A stretch of 64,000 bases of DNA, taken from Pseudomonas sp. R76. Lineage in GTDB: Bacteria; Pseudomonadota; Gammaproteobacteria; Pseudomonadales; Pseudomonadaceae. Position numbers and translations under genes: made by a program. Position 1 is the stretch's first letter. Each line of letters begins with the position of its first letter. This document shows positions 21,995-31,526 of this stretch, piece by piece. The DNA is taken from positions 3,906,001-3,970,000 of the forward strand of contig NZ_CP019428.1 of the NCBI RefSeq assembly GCF_009834565.1. Reading direction: 5' to 3'. The notes under the pieces are model-generated. The model saw only the letters and a program-made list of their open reading frames with translations. It was not told the DNA's origin and did no database searches.

Positions 21995-22903
21995 CTAGAC
22001 CGCGTTGGCCTGTTGCTGGCGACGAAACTGCCCCGGCGCCACACCATGGGCCTTGCGGAAGCAGCGCGAAAAGTACGCCTCATCGGTAAACCCGCAACGC
22101 TGGGCGATCACTCCGATCATCTGCGCACTGTTGAGCAATAAGGTGCGCGCCAATTGCATACGGCGGTCCAGCACCAACTGGGAAAAGGGTTTGCCGGTTT
22201 CCTTGCGCAGCAGGTGGGTGAGGTAGTTGGGTGACAGAAACGCGGCGGCAGCGGCGTCGGTCAGATTGAGGGTCGGCTCGTGCACATGCTCGCGAATGTA
22301 GCCTTGCACCCGCGCTAACGCGTCTTTGCGCCCGCGCCGGGTGGCATTGTTGGCGGCAAACGCCTGCAAGGGTTCGGCGTACTGCTCGCAGACCAGGCCG
22401 ATCAGTTGGAAGAGATAGCCTTTTAACCGCTCACGGGCGCCGAAGGTGCGCTGGGCGTCCAGGGTACGCATATGCGTCAGCCAGGTTTTCACTTCGTCGA
22501 AAGCCGCATCGTCGAGAATGAAATCCAGCTGCTCCTGAAAGCGAAACGGCGACAGTTCCGGGGCCTGGCCGATGGGAATGTCTTCCAGGTCCAGCGGGTC
22601 GCAGGTCAGCTGCGGCAGGAAAAACGCCTGGCTGAAGTTGATCAGCATGAACTCGCCGTCTTCAGGATGGGGAATCACGTGCAGGCGATGGGGCAGGATA
22701 AACGCCAGGGCCTTGTGCGGAAACGGCCGCACCACGCCGCCGATATGCTGCACGGTGTCGCCGCCCAGATTGATCTGGATCTGGAAGTACTCATGCCGAT
22801 GTGGGCTGGTCAGCGCCGCCCGCCCGCGTTTGTCGCGGATATAGAAGTCGGGGCGGTCGCTGCGTTGCTCCATGCCATAGGTGGTGACGCGGGTGCCTGG
22901 CAT
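21995..22903 (-). CDS. AraC family transcriptional regulator
   Basis: A 302-residue regulator. The N-terminal cupin-like sensing domain is around HRHEYFQIQINLGG. The C-terminal double helix-turn-helix (residues ~200-295) includes LTDAAAAAFLSPNYLTHLLRKETGKPF and IGVIAQRCGFTDEAYFSRCFRKAHGVAPGQFRR, the AraC signature. It starts 36 nt after the hydrolase gene on the same strand, so the hydrolase may be its target or co-transcribed partner. Confidence 0.9.
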   Translation of the reverse strand: MPGTRVTTYGMEQRSDRPDFYIRDKRGRAALTSPHRHEYFQIQINLGGDTVQHIGGVVRPFPHKALAFILPHRLHVIPHPEDGEFMLINFSQAFFLPQLTCDPLDLEDIPIGQAPELSPFRFQEQLDFILDDAAFDEVKTWLTHMRTLDAQRTFGARERLKGYLFQLIGLVCEQYAEPLQAFAANNATRRGRKDALARVQGYIREHVHEPTLNLTDAAAAAFLSPNYLTHLLRKETGKPFSQLVLDRRMQLARTLLLNSAQMIGVIAQRCGFTDEAYFSRCFRKAHGVAPGQFRRQQQANAV

Positions 22904-22939
22904 AACAGTCTCTCGATTGGCCTGGGCACCACTTTAGCC

Positions 22940-23635
22940 TCAACCTTTGCTGAGGGTGAAGCTCAGCTCGCCAACGCCGTCGACGCCTGCGGTGAGCACG
23001 TCCCCCGGCTGCACCGCACCGACGCCTGCCGGGGTGCCGGTAAAGATCAGGTCGCCAGCCTTGAGCGCGACGGATTTTGAGGCGTAGCTGATGATTTCGC
23101 TGACGGACCAGATCAGGTCGGCCAAGTCGCCGACCTGGCGTTGCTCGCCGTTGACCTTCAGCCAGATTTTGCCGCTGGATGGGTGCCCTACCGCACTCAC
23201 GGGCTGCAACGCGGTGCTGGGTGCCGACTGATCAAAGGCCTTGCCCCATTCCCACGGGCGCGCGAGCTTTTTCGCCTCGGCTTGCAGGTCGCGGCGAGTC
23301 AAGTCGATGCCCACGCCGTAACCCCATACGTGGGAAAGCGCGTCTTCAGGGTTGATGTCCACGCCGCCCTTGCCGATGGCGACAACCAATTCCACTTCAT
23401 GGTGCAGGTCGGCGGTCAGCGGCGGGTAGGCGATCACGCCCTCGGCCGGCACCACCGCATCGGCGGGCTTCATGAAAAAGAACGGCGGCTCGCGGTCCGG
23501 GTCATGCCCCATCTCGCGGGCGTGTTCACTGTAGTTGCGGCCCACGCAAAATACGCGGCGCAACGGGAAACGCGCCGCGCTGCCCTGGATGGCCAGGGAC
23601 GGGATTTGTTCAGGGGTGAATACGTAGTCGGTCAT
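22940..23635 (-). CDS. Fumarylacetoacetate hydrolase family protein
   Basis: A 231-residue metal-dependent hydrolase of the FAH superfamily, acting on an acylpyruvate-type substrate (fumarylpyruvate-hydrolase-like in length and layout). Signature stretches are VFCVGRNYSEHAREMG, FFFMKPADAVV, HHEVELVVAIGKGG (metal-binding Glu pair) and AGDLIFTGTPAGVGAV. The start at 23635 follows GAGGCACAGG; the longer frame to 23689 lacks conserved residues. It probably serves aromatic or organic-acid catabolism, but no pathway partner is adjacent. Confidence 0.88.
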   Translation of the reverse strand: MTDYVFTPEQIPSLAIQGSAARFPLRRVFCVGRNYSEHAREMGHDPDREPPFFFMKPADAVVPAEGVIAYPPLTADLHHEVELVVAIGKGGVDINPEDALSHVWGYGVGIDLTRRDLQAEAKKLARPWEWGKAFDQSAPSTALQPVSAVGHPSSGKIWLKVNGEQRQVGDLADLIWSVSEIISYASKSVALKAGDLIFTGTPAGVGAVQPGDVLTAGVDGVGELSFTLSKG

Positions 23636-23765
23636 GGCCTGTGCCTCTTGGTTTGCCTGGCGCCAGTATGGCCAGCGGCGACACGGCAAAGTTGGACAGG
23701 CTTACGCAGATTTTGCACAGGTCGGTGTTTGCGTCGGGGCGCACTCACGCTGAGCCGTCCACGGG

Positions 23766-24095
23766 TTATTTACGTGCCACTTTGTAGCGCAGGCAATCCT
23801 GGTAAAAGCTCTGGCGAATCGCCTCGGGCTTGAGCCGTGAGCGACTGTCGTAAGTCTGTTCGGTGATGCCCATGGCCATCATGCGCATCCACGATTTGTT
23901 GAACTTGATGGTCTGGATCTTTTGCCGCGCGGCGTACAGCGACACGCCCGACAGTTTGAGTTCCTGAGCCCTGGCCGCCGTGCCGGCGCCCCAACTGCAC
24001 ATGTACTTGTCACCCTCGCGCAGCTCCCGTGCCTGCACGGCAGCCGCGCCACCCGCCAATGAGCAGGCGATCAGCATGATTCCAACAGTGCGCAT
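23766..24095 (-). CDS. Exported hypothetical protein (109 aa)
   Basis: The signal peptide (MRTVGIMLIACSLAGGAAAVQA) is followed by a basic helical mature part with two cysteines (KYMCSWGAG, YQDCLRYKVARK). AGGAAG lies 5 nt upstream of the ATG at 24095; the GTG at 24107 overlaps that site and is rejected. No family was recognised. The sequence between here and the receptor stop at 24184 has no further gene. Confidence 0.7.
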   Translation of the reverse strand: MRTVGIMLIACSLAGGAAAVQARELREGDKYMCSWGAGTAARAQELKLSGVSLYAARQKIQTIKFNKSWMRMMAMGITEQTYDSRSRLKPEAIRQSFYQDCLRYKVARK

Positions 24096-24183
24096 TTGCT
24101 TCCTCACCTAACCACCTGAAAATAAAAGTGATTCTGGCGAGAATTTTGTTACAAAGGGGCCATTAAATTGCCTTATGTGCTTT

Positions 24184-26676
24184 TCACCACTGGTAAGTCG
24201 CACTCGCCTGCACCGTGCGCTGCGAGCCATACCAACACCACGAATAGGAGTAGCAGGACGCCACGTATTCCTTGTTCGCCAGGTTAGTCGCGTTCAGCGC
24301 CAGGCGCAGGTTGTCGTTGGGGTTGGCGATGTTGGGGATGTCGTAATGCACAGCCGCATCGACCAAGGTGTAGCCCGGCACTTTCAGGGTGTTGGCGGTA
24401 TCGCCCCAGGACGAACCGACATAGCGCGCACCGGCGCCGACGCCAAAGCCCTTGAGCTGGCCGTCGTGGAAGGTGTAGTCGGCCCACGCCGACGCCGTGT
24501 GGCGTGGTACGCCGTAGGTGGTGGTGCCTTCCACCGGAATCGCCGGGCCTATGCCTTTATCGGTGAGCGGCGCGTACTGCACGGTGCTGTTGGACTTGCT
24601 CGCGCGGTTATCCAGGTAGGCGTAGGCCGCAGTGATGTCGAGGTTAGCGTTGAGGCTGGCCTTGCCTTCCAGTTCAAAGCCACGCGACTGTTGCTCGCCA
24701 TCCTGGACGCTGCAACGGCCATTGCCACACAGATGGCTTGGGTCCGGGTCCATGGTCGGCACATTGCTCTGGCGCAGGTAGAAAATCGCTGCGGTGATAA
24801 AGCTGTTGCTGCCCGGCGGCTGGTATTTGATGCCGATTTCATACTGCTTGCCTTCGGTCGGCTTGAACACTGAACCGCCATAACCGGTGCCCGATTGCGG
24901 GTTGAACGACTCCGCGTAGCTGGCATACGGCGCCAGGCCGTTATCGAACAGGTAGACCAGGCCGACACGGCCGGTAAACGCCTTGCTGTCCAGCGAGGAT
25001 TTGCTCTTGGCGCCGGTCTTGATGGTTTTGGTGGTGCTGTCGGTGCTGGCCCAGTCATAACGACCACCGAGCAACAGCACCCATTTATCCCACTTCATTT
25101 GCTCTTGCAGGTACGCCCCGGTCTGCTCGCTGCGTGAGGTGGCGTCGGTGGCGAATGCCGGCGTGACCACAGGCGCGCCGTACACCGGGTCGAAGATGTC
25201 CAGGTCCGGGCCCTTGCCGTAACCGGCCTTGGTGTCGGTGCTGGTGTTCTGGTAGTCGAGGCCCATCAACAGCGTGTGCCGCAGCGGCCCGGTGTCGAAT
25301 TTGGCCTGCAGCTGGTTGTCGAGGGTGTAGGCGTCCATGTCGACGTCGGTGGCGATGGTCGAGCGGTTGGAGGTGCGGTAATCGGCCTGCAGGTTGCTGT
25401 TGTAAATGCTGCGGTAGATGCCTTCGGCGCGCAGGTAACGCGCGTTCTGGCGCACGGTCCAGACATCGTTGAAGTGATGCTCGAAGGCGTAGCCGAGGGA
25501 GTAGTACTCGCGGTCGCTCTTCTCGAAGTTCTTTTCGCCGTCGTAGAAATCCACGTCGATCTTGCGCCCGGTGGGGCTGCGCAACACCGAGCCCCAAGCG
25601 GGAATAGAACCGTAGGACGCGCCTTTGGGGTCCTTCTGGAAATGCCCGAGCAGGGTCAGCGAGGTGTCCTCGTTTGGGCGCCAGGTGAAGGCGCTGGACA
25701 GCGACTGGCGACGGGTTTCGGTGTGTTCGACCTGGCCATCGGCGTCGTCGAACAACCCCGCTACGCGGTAGGCATACACGCCCTGATCATCCAGCGGGCC
25801 GCTGAGGTCGAAGGTGGTGCGCTTCTTGTTGAAGGTGCCGTACTCGACGCCAACTTCATGAAACGGCGTGTCCAACGGGCGCTTGGTGACCATGTTGATC
25901 ACCCCGCTCGGCGTGCCCTGCCCGTACAGCACCGACGCCGGGCCGCGCAGCACTTCGACGCGCTCCAGGTCAAAGGCGTCTTTTTGCGGCAAGGCATCCC
26001 GGCTGGACGGCATGCGCAGTCCATCGAGGTAAGTGGCCGGGGCGAAACCGCGGATGGTCAACTGGTCGAGACGCGAGGCCGTGGCACCTCGGGTTTCCGG
26101 AACCACGGCGGCGCTGTAGCGCAGGATCTGGTTGAGGCTTTCGGCGTTCTGCGCGCGCATCTGGTCCTTGGTGACCACGGAGATCGACTGCGGGGTTTCG
26201 ATCAGCGCGGTGTCGGTCTTGGTGCCCGACAGGCTGCGGGTGGCCACATAACCGGCGACTGGCCCGGTGGGGCTTTCGCCGTGGTAGGCGCCGCTGATGG
26301 TGGTGGCCTGCAACTCCATGGCGCCGCCGTTATCCGGTATGGCTTCCAGGCGGTAGCGGTCGGCGGAGATCTTCAGCGCCTGCAATCCGCTGCCGGCGAG
26401 CAACTGAGTCAGCGCCACGTCGGTGTCGTACTGCCCGTTCAAACCGTTGCTGCGCTTGCCGCGAGTCAAACTTGCATCGAATGCCAATACCAGGCCGGCC
26501 TGTTCGGCCAGGCTGTTGAGGGCCTGGCTGAGGTCACCGGCGGGAATCGAGAAACGGCGCGACGCGCTGCTGCTTTCTTCGGCGAACGAGGACTGGACGG
26601 CCAGCAATGGCACGGCGGCAAAGGCAAACGCCACTGACAGGGCCAGTGGATGCAAGGGACGAGCAAGGCGCGACAT
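24184..26676 (-). CDS. TonB-dependent siderophore receptor with N-terminal signalling domain
   Basis: An 830-residue outer-membrane receptor. Signal peptide ~1-32; secretin/TonB N-terminal (STN) domain ~40-115 (FSIPAGDLSQALNSLAEQAGLVLAF ... LLAGSGLQALKI); then plug domain with ETPQSISVVTKDQM and RGFAPATYLDGLR, and a 22-strand barrel ending in YQW with terminal aromatic. ELQATTISGAY is near the TonB box position. The loop CYSYSWCWYGSQRTV near the end resembles the ferrioxamine/ferrichrome receptor group (FoxA/FiuA-like). The STN domain implies signalling to an anti-sigma/sigma pair, but no such pair is adjacent; the ECF operon at 17751 is of a different type. An inverted repeat AATAGAGGTTCTATT lies just before the start. 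Confidence 0.92.
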   Translation of the reverse strand: MSRLARPLHPLALSVAFAFAAVPLLAVQSSFAEESSSASRRFSIPAGDLSQALNSLAEQAGLVLAFDASLTRGKRSNGLNGQYDTDVALTQLLAGSGLQALKISADRYRLEAIPDNGGAMELQATTISGAYHGESPTGPVAGYVATRSLSGTKTDTALIETPQSISVVTKDQMRAQNAESLNQILRYSAAVVPETRGATASRLDQLTIRGFAPATYLDGLRMPSSRDALPQKDAFDLERVEVLRGPASVLYGQGTPSGVINMVTKRPLDTPFHEVGVEYGTFNKKRTTFDLSGPLDDQGVYAYRVAGLFDDADGQVEHTETRRQSLSSAFTWRPNEDTSLTLLGHFQKDPKGASYGSIPAWGSVLRSPTGRKIDVDFYDGEKNFEKSDREYYSLGYAFEHHFNDVWTVRQNARYLRAEGIYRSIYNSNLQADYRTSNRSTIATDVDMDAYTLDNQLQAKFDTGPLRHTLLMGLDYQNTSTDTKAGYGKGPDLDIFDPVYGAPVVTPAFATDATSRSEQTGAYLQEQMKWDKWVLLLGGRYDWASTDSTTKTIKTGAKSKSSLDSKAFTGRVGLVYLFDNGLAPYASYAESFNPQSGTGYGGSVFKPTEGKQYEIGIKYQPPGSNSFITAAIFYLRQSNVPTMDPDPSHLCGNGRCSVQDGEQQSRGFELEGKASLNANLDITAAYAYLDNRASKSNSTVQYAPLTDKGIGPAIPVEGTTTYGVPRHTASAWADYTFHDGQLKGFGVGAGARYVGSSWGDTANTLKVPGYTLVDAAVHYDIPNIANPNDNLRLALNATNLANKEYVASCYSYSWCWYGSQRTVQASATYQW

Positions 26677-26930
26677 GGGAAATCCTGCGTAATAGAGGTT
26701 CTATTAACCATGACGGCCATGTCGGAAAATCGGGCAAGGATGAGAGTGGTTTTTATTTGCTGAGGTTTTACGCAATGAGCCAGGTCGCTTTTTTGTGTAG
26801 GCCTTCGAGCTAGTTCTTCGCGGTTTTTACCCGCCTACAGTCGTCCCTTTCTGATTTTTCCAGCCGTTCATCCGGGCGCTTTTTCCTGCGGCATGCTCCG
26901 ACGCCTTGCCATTTTGCCGAGACGTCACGG
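26677..26930. other. Divergent intergenic region between receptor and Rhs genes
   Basis: Carries the inverted repeat AATAGA-GGT-TCTATT at 26692-26706 close to the receptor start. No clear 19-bp Fur box was identified by eye and no gene is present. Confidence 0.4.
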
Positions 26931-29900
26931 ATGACCCACGCCGCCCACATTGCCTTTATCGAACATGAACTCAATGGCTTCCATCAGAGCCTGGCGGAGT
27001 ATCGCCAGCAGATGGGCGCCTGGTATTCGCGGGCGCTGGATACGGTCAGCCATGCAGCGGACATGCCGTCGTTGCTGGGGATGGACCGAGTGCTGCGGGT
27101 GGGGGATTCGCAACGTTCCTTCAGCATGTCCGATGCGGATTTTTCCACCGTTGCGCGCTGCCCGGCGGGTGGCGAGCTGAAAATCGAGAGCAAGTTCGAG
27201 TCGGTGTACGACGTGCCGATCGGCGAAATCCCGGTTGAGGTGATTCGCCTGGAAGACGGCAGTTCCACGCGGGTCATGCTGGATAAACATGGCAAGGCAA
27301 CCCACACCTGCGTGGCCGGCGGGCGCTATCAGGTGCGGGTACAGGGCGGCGTTTCCGCGCAGCAGGTAGACGCGTTGTTCGCCTCCTACGCTGGGCTGAC
27401 GACAGACCTGGAGCAATGGCTGCGCGAGCAATGGAACGGCTTCAAACCGTCCTGGCAACAATCCACCGCCAGCGCAATTGGCAGCGGCGTGCTGGCGGGC
27501 AGTTGGGCGGCGATCCGGGACGTGTGGGACAGCATCAAGCTGGTGCAGGCAATTCTTGAAGACCCGTTGAAGTACGTCGAGCAACTCGGCACCGAGGCCG
27601 CCAAGTTGGCGCAGTTGGCCACCGACGCGCCACAGGTCATGGAAAAAGCCATGTTGCTGGCCAGTGACGAGGCGGCGCTGTACCTGATGGTGCGCACGGC
27701 GATGCTGTGGCTGGAGGCTTTGCCACCCGGTGAGATGGCTGAGGCGGCTGCGGGGTTTGCGGTGTCGCTGTTGATCGACCTGGTGATTGGCGCGGTGTTG
27801 ATGATCGCGCTGCCGGCGGCGGGTGTGGCGTATCTGAGCTTGCGGTTGGTGAAGTATGGCGCGCGGATACTGAATGCCGCGGTTGGCTTTGTGCGTGGCC
27901 TGCTCGGGATTCTGACCAAGTTCATGCAGGCGGTGGATCGCTACAAGGCCGTGGCGGTTCGTGGCGTAGTCGGTGGGCTGAAGCAAGGCACGATGCAGAT
28001 GCGCTGGCGGGCGCGGCAGAACACGGTGCTGAAGCAGAAAGAGCGTGTGGATGATGCGCCCGTGTCGGCGAAAAATCCCCAGGGCGATGCGGCGGCGCCT
28101 GCGGATAAAACGGCCACCAATGGCTGCCCGGTGTCGATGGTTACCGGCGAGGAATTGCTGACCCTCACCGATGGCGCGCTGGACGGGATTTTGCCGTTTG
28201 AGTGGACGCGGTTGTACCGCACCAGCGCGGTGGAAATGGATTGCGGGTTGGGGTTTGGCTGGAGTCATTCGCTGGCGCAGCGGTTGGTGGTTTCGGGTGA
28301 TTCGGTGGTTTGGACGGATCATGAGAATCGCATTACTGAGTTTCCGTTGCCTAGCGTTTCCCGGCCTGCGATTACCAACAGCCTGGCCGAAGCCGCTATC
28401 TACTTGGGGGCTTTGCCCGATGAGTTGATGCTGGCTCAGGCATCGCGGTTTTATCACTTTTGCGATGGTGTACTGACGGCAATCAGCGACGCATATGACA
28501 ACCGGCTGCGGGTTATTCGTGATCGTTTGGGCCGGATTGAGCGGCTGGATAACGGTGTAGGCCGGTCTTTGTTTTTGCGCTATGAGCTTGGGCGCATTGT
28601 GGCGGTGGACTATCAGGTTCATCGCGCCAAAGGCCGTGAGCCCTACGTCTGGGTGACTGAGCAGAACGTCGTTTCCTACGCCTATGACGAGGCTGGGCGA
28701 CTGGTTTCGGCGACCAATGCCGTAGGCGAAAGTGAGGTTTATCGGTACGACGATCAGCACGTCATTCTTGAGCGGCAATTGGCCGGTGGGGCGAGTTTTT
28801 TTTGGGAATGGGAACGGGCTGGTAAGGCGGCGCGCTGTGTTCGGCACTGGGCCAGCTTTTCGCAGATGGATACGCGGTATGTGTGGGAGGACGGTGGCAG
28901 GGTCACGGTTCACAACGCTGATGGCAGTCAGGAAGTGTATGTCCATGACCAGCGCGCGCGGCTGGTGCAGCGGGTTGATCCTGATGGTGCTGAGTACTTC
29001 AAATCCTACGACGACAAGGGCCGACTGACGGTTGAGCAGGACCCGCTGGGCGCGGTGACGGCGTATCAGTATGACGATGCTGGACGCTTGGTGGCGCTGT
29101 TTCCGGGGGAGGATGAGCCGACTTCCTACGAGCATGACAACGGGTTCGTACGGGTTGTGCGGCGCGGTGAGGCGGTTTGGAAGTATGAGCGTAATGACCA
29201 GGGCGACGTTACGCGTCAGACAGATCCTGACGGCAACGTTACGGACTACACCTACAACAAACACGGGCAACTGGTTGGGGTTTGGTATCCGGATAACGGT
29301 TGTCATCGGCTGGTTTGGAATGAGCGTGGGCAGCTTGTTGAGGAACAGCTTCCAAACAGTGGAGTTAAACGCTATCGCTATGACGATGTTGGGCGACAGG
29401 TTGCGCGTGAGGATGAGCATGGGGCGCTGACCCAGTATCAGTGGGACGGTGTGGGCCGGTTGGTTCGTGTCGTACTTCCAGGGGGTGCCACGCGGGAATT
29501 CAGCTACAACCCGTACGGAAAAATCACCTCTGAACGTGACGAATTGGGCCACGTCACCCGCTACGAATACGCCGACGGCCTGCACCTGATCAGCCGCCGC
29601 CTCAACGCCGATGGCACCCAGGTCAACTACCGCTACGACAACACCCGGTTACTACTGACCGAGATCGAAAATGAAGTCGGCGAAACCTACCGGCTGGATT
29701 ACTACCCAAACGGCCTGATCCAGCAGGAAATTGGTTTTGACGGCCAGCGAACGGCGTACGTCTACGATCTCAACGGCAACCTGCTGGAAAAGACCGAACA
29801 CGGCGATGACGGTAGTCAGCTAGTCACCCGCTACGAGCGAGACCCTTCCGGGCGTCTCGTACGAAAAACCCTTCCCGATTCCAACGTTGTTGAATACACC

Positions 29901-31523
29901 TACGACCGCCTGGGCAACCTCCTCAGCGTCGATGACGGCCACTGGGCCCTGGCCTACGAATACGACAGCCAAAACCGCCTCACCGCCGACCACCAAGGCT
30001 GGGGCACCCTGCGCTACGGCTACGACACCTGCGGCCAACTGAAGAACCTGCGCCTGCCGGACAACAACCGCCTCACCTTCAACCACGACAAAGGCGGCCA
30101 CCTCGCCACCGTCGAACTGAATGGCAAAACCCTCACCTCTCACCTATTCAAAACCGGCCGCGAGCGCCAGCGCCAGCAAGGCCAACTGCTCAGCCACTAC
30201 CACTACGACGAGCAAAACCGCCTGCACGCCCACGCGGTGACCCAGGAAGAACACAAGCTCTACCGCCGCCACTACGACTACGACAAAACCGGCAACCTCA
30301 CCCGCCTGCTCGACACCCGCAAAGGCGAACACCACTACCACTACGACCCCCTCGCCCGCCTGACCCGCGCCGATCACTCGCAAGACCAACAAGAGCGCTT
30401 CGGCCACGACCCGGCTGGAAACCTGCTCATGCAAGACCGCCCAGGGCCGGACATCGTGGCGGGGAATCGGTTGGTGATCCAAGGCGATCATCATTATGAC
30501 TATGACGCGTTTGGCAATCTGATCCGCCAAAGGCGCGGCAAGGGTCATCAACTCGTCACCGAGTATCGCTACGACTGCCAGCATCGGTTGATCGGCGTTA
30601 CTCAACCCAACGGGCAAACGGCCAGCTATCGCTATGACCCGTTTGGTCGGCGGATCAGCAAAACCGTTGATGGCATAACTACTGAGTTCTTCTGGCAAGG
30701 CGACAAGCTGGTTGCCGAGCATCACGCGGATCGTCATCGCAGTTACATCTACGAGCCGGACAGCTTTCGGCCCTTAGCACTGCTGGAAGGTTTTGGCCCA
30801 CAAGACACCCAGCCCTTCCACTATCAACTGGACCACCTAGGCACCCCGCAGGAACTCACCGCCCCCGACGGCGAAATCGTCTGGTCCGCGCACTACCGCG
30901 CCTACGGCCAGATCAGCCGCCTAGACATCGAGAAAATCGACAACCCGCTGCGCTTCCAAGGCCAATACTTCGACCCGGAAAGTGGACTGCACTACAACCG
31001 CCATCGCTACTACAATCCAGATATTGGTCGCTATCTGACGCCTGATCCGGTGAAGCTGGCGGGTGGGATCAACGTTTACCAGTACGTGCCCAATCCGACA
31101 GGGTGGGTCGATCCCTTGGGATTAAATGGGTGCCCTGGTGGAAACGGATGTAAACCTACACATAAAATCGAGGAGCCATCCTACACAGCTAGGGTTAACG
31201 AGCGAGAGCCAGAAGCTCCCATAGGGGCCGACAGTAAACTCTCCCGAAATGGAGCATTCAGAAGGGCGAAAGAAATTGGCGGAATCCCTAAACACCAGCA
31301 TCCGGCACGAGTTTATCGAGAGACACTTACCGATCAAAATCGCTATACACAAGGACGCGTCTATGAATTTAAGCTCCTCGGAAGAAAAATTGAAATTCGC
31401 GAACATTCCCTTGGGCACAAGAAAGGTAACCATGCACCTCACTTCAATACTGAAACAACTATCAATCATCGTAAAGTCCCACTGGAAATCGGCGATGACT
31501 CTCACACATACTTTAAGAAGTGA
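26931..31523 (+). CDS. Rhs-family polymorphic toxin, C-terminal HNH/EndoVII-like candidate nuclease
   Basis: A 1530-residue Rhs protein. Residues 1-270 are a soluble N-terminal region followed by hydrophobic helices (~275-305, FAVSLLIDLVIGAVLMIALP) expected to aid delivery. The Rhs entry module starts near 395 (CPVSMVTGEELLTLTDG). Dozens of YD repeats (YxxDxxGRL) fill ~560-1290. The core ends with RYYNPDIGRYLTPDPV and the cleavage-type motif NPTGWVDPLGL (31110-31124 encodes DPLGL). The last ~135 residues are a separate toxin: GAFRRAKEIGGIPKHQHPARVY, YEFKLLGRKIEIREHS-x-GH and a PHFN motif, a pattern I associate with HNH/endonuclease VII-fold toxins. GC drops sharply at 31125. An immunity gene follows by 3 nt. 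No VgrG, PAAR or Eag chaperone gene is in view. Confidence 0.9.
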   Translation: MTHAAHIAFIEHELNGFHQSLAEYRQQMGAWYSRALDTVSHAADMPSLLGMDRVLRVGDSQRSFSMSDADFSTVARCPAGGELKIESKFESVYDVPIGEIPVEVIRLEDGSSTRVMLDKHGKATHTCVAGGRYQVRVQGGVSAQQVDALFASYAGLTTDLEQWLREQWNGFKPSWQQSTASAIGSGVLAGSWAAIRDVWDSIKLVQAILEDPLKYVEQLGTEAAKLAQLATDAPQVMEKAMLLASDEAALYLMVRTAMLWLEALPPGEMAEAAAGFAVSLLIDLVIGAVLMIALPAAGVAYLSLRLVKYGARILNAAVGFVRGLLGILTKFMQAVDRYKAVAVRGVVGGLKQGTMQMRWRARQNTVLKQKERVDDAPVSAKNPQGDAAAPADKTATNGCPVSMVTGEELLTLTDGALDGILPFEWTRLYRTSAVEMDCGLGFGWSHSLAQRLVVSGDSVVWTDHENRITEFPLPSVSRPAITNSLAEAAIYLGALPDELMLAQASRFYHFCDGVLTAISDAYDNRLRVIRDRLGRIERLDNGVGRSLFLRYELGRIVAVDYQVHRAKGREPYVWVTEQNVVSYAYDEAGRLVSATNAVGESEVYRYDDQHVILERQLAGGASFFWEWERAGKAARCVRHWASFSQMDTRYVWEDGGRVTVHNADGSQEVYVHDQRARLVQRVDPDGAEYFKSYDDKGRLTVEQDPLGAVTAYQYDDAGRLVALFPGEDEPTSYEHDNGFVRVVRRGEAVWKYERNDQGDVTRQTDPDGNVTDYTYNKHGQLVGVWYPDNGCHRLVWNERGQLVEEQLPNSGVKRYRYDDVGRQVAREDEHGALTQYQWDGVGRLVRVVLPGGATREFSYNPYGKITSERDELGHVTRYEYADGLHLISRRLNADGTQVNYRYDNTRLLLTEIENEVGETYRLDYYPNGLIQQEIGFDGQRTAYVYDLNGNLLEKTEHGDDGSQLVTRYERDPSGRLVRKTLPDSNVVEYTYDRLGNLLSVDDGHWALAYEYDSQNRLTADHQGWGTLRYGYDTCGQLKNLRLPDNNRLTFNHDKGGHLATVELNGKTLTSHLFKTGRERQRQQGQLLSHYHYDEQNRLHAHAVTQEEHKLYRRHYDYDKTGNLTRLLDTRKGEHHYHYDPLARLTRADHSQDQQERFGHDPAGNLLMQDRPGPDIVAGNRLVIQGDHHYDYDAFGNLIRQRRGKGHQLVTEYRYDCQHRLIGVTQPNGQTASYRYDPFGRRISKTVDGITTEFFWQGDKLVAEHHADRHRSYIYEPDSFRPLALLEGFGPQDTQPFHYQLDHLGTPQELTAPDGEIVWSAHYRAYGQISRLDIEKIDNPLRFQGQYFDPESGLHYNRHRYYNPDIGRYLTPDPVKLAGGINVYQYVPNPTGWVDPLGLNGCPGGNGCKPTHKIEEPSYTARVNEREPEAPIGADSKLSRNGAFRRAKEIGGIPKHQHPARVYRETLTDQNRYTQGRVYEFKLLGRKIEIREHSLGHKKGNHAPHFNTETTINHRKVPLEIGDDSHTYFKK

Positions 31524-31526
31524 CCA

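Noticed and set aside
26692..26706. AATAGAGGTTCTATT as a Fur box upstream of the siderophore receptor
   Set aside because: It lacks the GATAAT-type hexamer array of Fur boxes and lies too close to the start codon; kept only as an inverted repeat.
26925..29585. 886-codon minus-strand frame under the Rhs gene
   Set aside because: Antisense shadow of YD repeats; composition (repeated His, Arg, Pro, Gln) is not protein-like.
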